Below are positions 60,523 to 64,000 of a stretch of DNA of 64,000 nt, one piece after another; position 1 is the first letter of the stretch; each line of letters begins with the position of its first letter. The position numbers and the translations under genes are program-made. The DNA is taken from assembly GCA_958367245.1 (NCBI GenBank), contig CATXEA010000005.1:55713-119712 (forward strand), in the 5' to 3' direction. This stretch comes from an uncultured Blautia sp. GTDB lineage: Bacteria; Bacillota; Clostridia; Lachnospirales; Lachnospiraceae. Under the pieces are notes generated by a model that saw only the letters and a program-made list of their open reading frames with translations, made no database searches and was not told the origin of the DNA.

Positions 60523-62712
60523 GTGAAAATATTTTATGAATTGCAGCGGCTAAAACCAAGTATAAGAAAAGAAGCTGTATTGAAAGCAATAGACTGCTAT
60601 GAGGATTCTCCAGTTTATCAGGAGATCCTGGAAGAATATGAAGAAATTGAGAACAAGCTGACCGATATAATCAGACCTTGGGGGATTTTTGGGTTTGCTT
60701 CTCTGCCAGAAGACCTTTCGTCTGAAAAATTAAAAGCAGGAACTCCTGTTGTTTATGCTGTAATGACCATTGGAAGTGGAGTATCAGAGTGTAGTACCAA
60801 TGCTTTTCAGAAGGGAGATTATGTGAAAGGAATGCTCTATGATACCATAGGGGATGAACTGCTGTTCTCTATGGAAAACAGCATGATTGAGCAGCTAAAA
60901 GAAGCCTGTAAGGAGCACAAAATGGGAATTTTAAAACGGTTGGAAGCACCTCATGATATTCCTATGGAGGTACAAAAAAAGGCCTGGGAATATCTGGAAC
61001 TAAAGAGACGTTTTGGAATTGACATCAGCAGTGGCTTTATGTTTCACCCATTAAAAACCTCATGCCAGGTTTTTGTATTAACAGAAGATGAACAGATTTT
61101 TAGAGCGCAGCATGATTGCAGAAATTGTCCAAATATTAACTGCCGGATGCGCAATATTCCAGAGTTTGAGATTGAGGTGCAACTGGAGCAGGGAACAAAG
61201 AAAATTCTCATGCAAAAGGGAGAAACTCTAATGGATGCGCTTTTGCGGGAAGGGGTGTATTTAAGCGCACCTTGCGGAGGATATGGGCGTTGTGGAAAGT
61301 GTGGAGTTTTGATATTAAAAGGAGAAGCTTGTATTACCAGAGAGGATGAGGAACATTACTCGAAAGAAGAATTACAGCAGGGCTGGAGGCTGGCATGCAG
61401 GCTATGTCCTTCAGAGAATTTAAAGATTTCTCTTGGAGTACAAGAAGAAAAGAATTTTGAAATTCTGGGACAGGAAAAAATAGAGAAAGTGCAGGAAAAA
61501 GAACAGGCGTATGACATTGCAGTCGATATAGGAACGACTACAATAGCTATGTGTCTTCTTGGCAATACAAGTGGAAAAATTCTGGAAACAGAGACTCTGA
61601 TCAATAGCCAGAGAGCCTACGGAGCAGATGTCATTTCAAGAATACAGGCCTCTTTAAGCGGAAAAAGAAAAGAAATGAAGGAAACTGTCCAGAAAGATAT
61701 TCTGTATGGAATAAAACATCTTTTGGCGAAAGCAGATGTGGAGGAAAGAAAGATACAAAGGATTGTTCTGTCTGGAAATACCACGATGGGGCATTTATTG
61801 ATGGGATATGACTGCAAAGGGTTGGGAGTTTTCCCTTTTACACCAGTAAATATTGGTTTGATTCGCGGCAGAGCAGAAGAAATCTTAGGAAGCAGTGAAC
61901 TTTCTGCAGAGGTAATCCTCCTTCCAGGAATTTCCACTTATGTGGGAGGAGATATTGTATCAGGTCTTTATGAGTGTGGTTTTGAAAAGAAGAAAGAAGT
62001 CAGTTTGTTAATCGATCTTGGGACAAATGGAGAGATGGCGCTAGGGAATAAAGATAGAATTCTGGTTACTTCTACGGCTGCCGGCCCTGCATTTGAAGGG
62101 GGGAATATTACCTGGGGAACCGGCAGCATTGCAGGTGCAATATGCTCCGTAAAAATCCAGGGAGAGCAGGCAGAGGTTCAAACCATTCAAGGGAAACCCC
62201 CGATGGGAATTTGCGGTACTGGTGTGATAGAGACAACAGCAGAACTGATCAGAGAGGGGATTGTGTCAGACACTGGTCTGATGGAAGAAAAATATTTTGC
62301 AAAAGGATTTCCACTTTCAGAGACAGAGGATCACAGAAGCATTATGTTTACAAATAAAGATATAAGGGAAATTCAGCTGGCCAAGGCAGCAGTTCGTGCA
62401 GGACTGGAAACATTGCTCCTGAGATACGGGGGAAAAAAAGAAGATGTATCCCACGTGTTTCTTGCAGGTGGTTTTGGTTATAAGTTAAATAAAGAGAAGG
62501 CCATTGCTATTGGATTGATTCCAGAAGTTTTCAGAGATAAAATCAAGACGGTAGGAAACAGTTCACTTTCCGGGGCAATTAAGTATTTAAGAAATGAAAG
62601 CAGCACTTCAGATATGGAAAAGCTTATCAAAAATGCCAGCGAAATTAGTTTGGCAGCCGACCACGACTTCAATGAATTTTATATGGAACATATGATGTTT
62701 GGGGAGGAATAA
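60523..62712 (+). CDS. Reductive activator of corrinoid proteins (RACo/RamA-like) with MetH-activation-like N-terminus
   Basis: This 729-residue protein has three parts. Residues 1 to about 215 resemble the methionine-synthase B12-activation domain (VMTIGSGVSECS, GDYVKGMLYDTIGDELL) and end in a CxxCxxxxC set (C199, C202, C207). Residues about 216-305 are a 2Fe-2S ferredoxin domain (C251, C257, C260, C292; CGGYGRCGKC). Residues about 328-729 are the ASKHA-type ATP-binding domain of RACo (DIAVDIGTTTIAMCLLG, LLIDLGTNGEMALG). Such proteins reduce Co(II) back to Co(I) using ATP. It starts at GTG 60523 behind AGGAGG and is divergent from the PocR regulator. It likely serves the corrinoid protein at 57.4 kb. 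Confidence 0.92.
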   Translation: MKIFYELQRLKPSIRKEAVLKAIDCYEDSPVYQEILEEYEEIENKLTDIIRPWGIFGFASLPEDLSSEKLKAGTPVVYAVMTIGSGVSECSTNAFQKGDYVKGMLYDTIGDELLFSMENSMIEQLKEACKEHKMGILKRLEAPHDIPMEVQKKAWEYLELKRRFGIDISSGFMFHPLKTSCQVFVLTEDEQIFRAQHDCRNCPNINCRMRNIPEFEIEVQLEQGTKKILMQKGETLMDALLREGVYLSAPCGGYGRCGKCGVLILKGEACITREDEEHYSKEELQQGWRLACRLCPSENLKISLGVQEEKNFEILGQEKIEKVQEKEQAYDIAVDIGTTTIAMCLLGNTSGKILETETLINSQRAYGADVISRIQASLSGKRKEMKETVQKDILYGIKHLLAKADVEERKIQRIVLSGNTTMGHLLMGYDCKGLGVFPFTPVNIGLIRGRAEEILGSSELSAEVILLPGISTYVGGDIVSGLYECGFEKKKEVSLLIDLGTNGEMALGNKDRILVTSTAAGPAFEGGNITWGTGSIAGAICSVKIQGEQAEVQTIQGKPPMGICGTGVIETTAELIREGIVSDTGLMEEKYFAKGFPLSETEDHRSIMFTNKDIREIQLAKAAVRAGLETLLLRYGGKKEDVSHVFLAGGFGYKLNKEKAIAIGLIPEVFRDKIKTVGNSSLSGAIKYLRNESSTSDMEKLIKNASEISLAADHDFNEFYMEHMMFGEE

Positions 62713-62773
62713 TGCGTGCAATGAGCTCTGCTGGAAATTTATGCCAAAGCTTTTCGGGTTAAATGATTTTTCC

Positions 62774-62802
62774 TTGTTTCTTCGTTTTCTTTGTTATAAA
62801 AT
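62774..62802 (+). promoter_or_regulatory. Promoter of the nucleotidase-kinase fusion gene
   Basis: TTGTTT (62774-62779), a 17-base spacer and TAAAAT (62797-62802), overlapping a TATAAA. It lies 24 bases before the start codon. Confidence 0.55.
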
Positions 62803-62826
62803 ATAGCAAAACGAGGAGGATGCGAT

Positions 62827-63885
62827 ATGGGTTTACGAAAAATTACAATTGGGGTGGACTGGGATGATGTTCTGTGCGATCTGAATACCAGAGCCATTGA
62901 ACTTGCTAACCGTGACCTGGGGTTGGATCTGAAACTCCACGACATTACTTCATGGGAAAATACAGGGAAGGCATCTGTGATCAAACAGTATTATGAAAAT
63001 ATGGAATTATATCAGCGCCAGTATGTGACAGAGGAAGCCAAAGCTTTCATGAAGATGCTGCAGAAAGAAGGGGAAGTATTCATTATTACTGCCATTCCCC
63101 CGGAGTTCATGGGAGTGCGGGTAGGGCAGATTAAGAAAGCATTCCCGGATTTTCCCAATGAGAATATCATTATGGGAAGTCAGAAGCATTTGGTACATTT
63201 TGATATTACGCTGGATGATGCGAATCACAACATTTTTAAAAGCAACAGTAATTTTCCGGTTCTTTTTAGAAAGCCGTGGAATCAGGATGCAACAGGGGTA
63301 TTGTCTGTAAACGGCTACGATGATTTCCTGCAACTGGTACATCAGATCAAGCTGTCTATGGTGGAAAGCGTCCATAGTCTGAAACACCCGGCTATCATTG
63401 CACTGGTTGGGCCAAGCGGAAGCGGCAAACATCTGATTATGGAAAAGCTGCTTGCGCATCCAGAGTTTGCCCATCCTGTGAGTTACACCACAAATCCGAA
63501 CAATCTGAAACGTCACCGCTACATCACAGCGGAGGAGTTTTCCAAAGCCCAATTTCTGGAAACTACCATGTATGGGGGCTATGGATATGGGACAATGGAA
63601 AAGGATGTGAGAGATCTGCTGGAAAAAGGGCTGTCTGTGGTCATGCCAATGGACATTTGCGGAGCCATCACAGTAAAACGTCAATTTCCAACCTTGATGG
63701 TTTATTGCAAGCAGAGTAAGGACAAACTGATCGAAAACATTTTAAAGAAGGACTGTGATCTGGAGGAGAAGAAGCTGCGGTTACTGGCGTTGGAGCCTGA
63801 GCGAAAACATGAACCGCTGTGCGATCTTACCGTTCGGTTAGAAGAGACGGAGAAGATACGGGATATTTTTGAGAGCTTGCAGTGA
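62827..63885 (+). CDS. 5'-nucleotidase (NT5C type) fused to guanylate-kinase-like domain
   Basis: This is a 352-residue cytoplasmic fusion. Residues 1 to about 180 form a HAD-type 5'(3')-deoxynucleotidase domain (VDWDDVLCDLN with the two catalytic Asp, ITAIPPEF, HFDITLDDANHN). Residues about 190-350 are guanylate-kinase-like (ALVGPSGSGKH, SYTTNPNN, GYGYGTMEKDV, VVMPMDICGAITVK). The P-loop ends GKH where GK[S/T] is expected, and the SYTTR..R phosphate-binding loop is altered, so phosphotransfer activity is doubtful. The domains would act in opposite directions (dephosphorylation and phosphorylation), suggesting a nucleotide-pool or signalling role. Start at ATG 62827 behind GAGGAGG. Confidence 0.8.
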   Translation: MGLRKITIGVDWDDVLCDLNTRAIELANRDLGLDLKLHDITSWENTGKASVIKQYYENMELYQRQYVTEEAKAFMKMLQKEGEVFIITAIPPEFMGVRVGQIKKAFPDFPNENIIMGSQKHLVHFDITLDDANHNIFKSNSNFPVLFRKPWNQDATGVLSVNGYDDFLQLVHQIKLSMVESVHSLKHPAIIALVGPSGSGKHLIMEKLLAHPEFAHPVSYTTNPNNLKRHRYITAEEFSKAQFLETTMYGGYGYGTMEKDVRDLLEKGLSVVMPMDICGAITVKRQFPTLMVYCKQSKDKLIENILKKDCDLEEKKLRLLALEPERKHEPLCDLTVRLEETEKIRDIFESLQ

Positions 63886-63960
63886 TAGTGGGAAAGAAAG
63901 AGTATAAGCTGGGGCTAAAGATTTCTAATTGTGTTATAGTGAAGGAGTAGTGCGAGCTGA

Positions 63961-63997
63961 GAAATCAGCATAGCTGATTTCCTCTAGCGAGCGGAGG
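63961..63997 (+). repeat. Two adjacent small hairpins at the window edge
   Basis: GAAATCAGC (63961-63969) pairs with GCTGATTTC (63973-63981), loop ATA, and CCTC.. pairs with ..GGAGG (63981-63997). A TATAGT box lies at 63935-63940. It may be the leader of the next gene or a repeated intergenic element; the window ends here. Confidence 0.4.
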
Positions 63998-64000
63998 AAA

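Noticed and set aside
1..64000. CRISPR arrays, insertion sequences, tRNA or rRNA genes
   Set aside because: No regularly spaced repeats, transposase genes, tRNA cloverleafs or rRNA sequences were recognised on either strand.

Overview
The window looks like chromosome from a low-to-mid GC Firmicute of the gut Lachnospiraceae/Clostridia type (Blautia-like is a guess, not a placement). Strong AGGAGG ribosome-binding sites are everywhere. Regulators are GntR, AraC, PocR and OmpR types, the sugar importer has the LplABC layout, and a bacterial corrinoid methyl-transfer set is present. No phage, IS element, CRISPR array, tRNA or rRNA was seen.

Layout. (1) 1-10.4 kb is housekeeping: the end of a HAD phosphatase, a CPBP membrane protease, a copper module (csoR-copA with a CopZ-like tail), a GntR-ABC exporter operon, a pseudouridine synthase, and rpsB-tsf behind a structured leader. 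(2) 10.5-17.8 kb, minus strand, is a redox/ABC cassette: OmpR-type regulator, histidine kinase, TlpA-like thiol lipoprotein, two fused ATPase-permease ABC proteins, a 51-aa CXXC microprotein and a NapH-like Fe-S membrane protein. The regulator gene and the TlpA gene have matching promoter boxes. (3) 18-22.8 kb is accessory and AT-rich: TetR with a long palindromic operator, an antiporter fused to a cytidylate-kinase-like domain, PnuC, GNAT, and wreckage of an AraC gene and a GH3 gene. (4) 22.8-28.6 kb is a glycoside/ester operon: type-B carboxylesterase, PAP2 phosphatase, GH3, alpha/beta hydrolase. (5) 28.6-62.7 kb is the main interest: a glycan-utilisation locus with a corrinoid-dependent methyltransferase system threaded through it.

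Region 5 carries an AraC-controlled URO-D-family methyltransferase plus GH2. It then has a membrane-anchored AraC sensor, a Gfo/Idh/MocA dehydrogenase, an importer (two permeases and a binding protein, no ATPase), a six-hairpin glycosidase-like protein, GH3, GH10-like, GH43-like and GH38 enzymes. Four more URO-D-family proteins sit between these enzymes. At the end are one free corrinoid protein, one MtaA-like URO-D protein, a PocR-AraC regulator and a RACo-type corrinoid activator. None of the glycosidases has a visible signal peptide, so oligosaccharides are probably imported whole and cut inside the cell.

Working model (inference): the five dispersed URO-D proteins are methyltransferases with different substrates. 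They would take methyl groups from O-methylated sugars, methyl glycosides or methoxylated aglycones released by the neighbouring glycosidases and pass them to the single corrinoid protein at 57.4 kb. The MtaA-like enzyme at 58.1 kb would move the methyl on to a C1 carrier, and the activator at 60.5 kb would keep the corrinoid reduced. I know of no described system with this architecture, but I could not run a search.

The window ends with a 5'-nucleotidase/guanylate-kinase-like fusion and a pair of small hairpins at the right edge.
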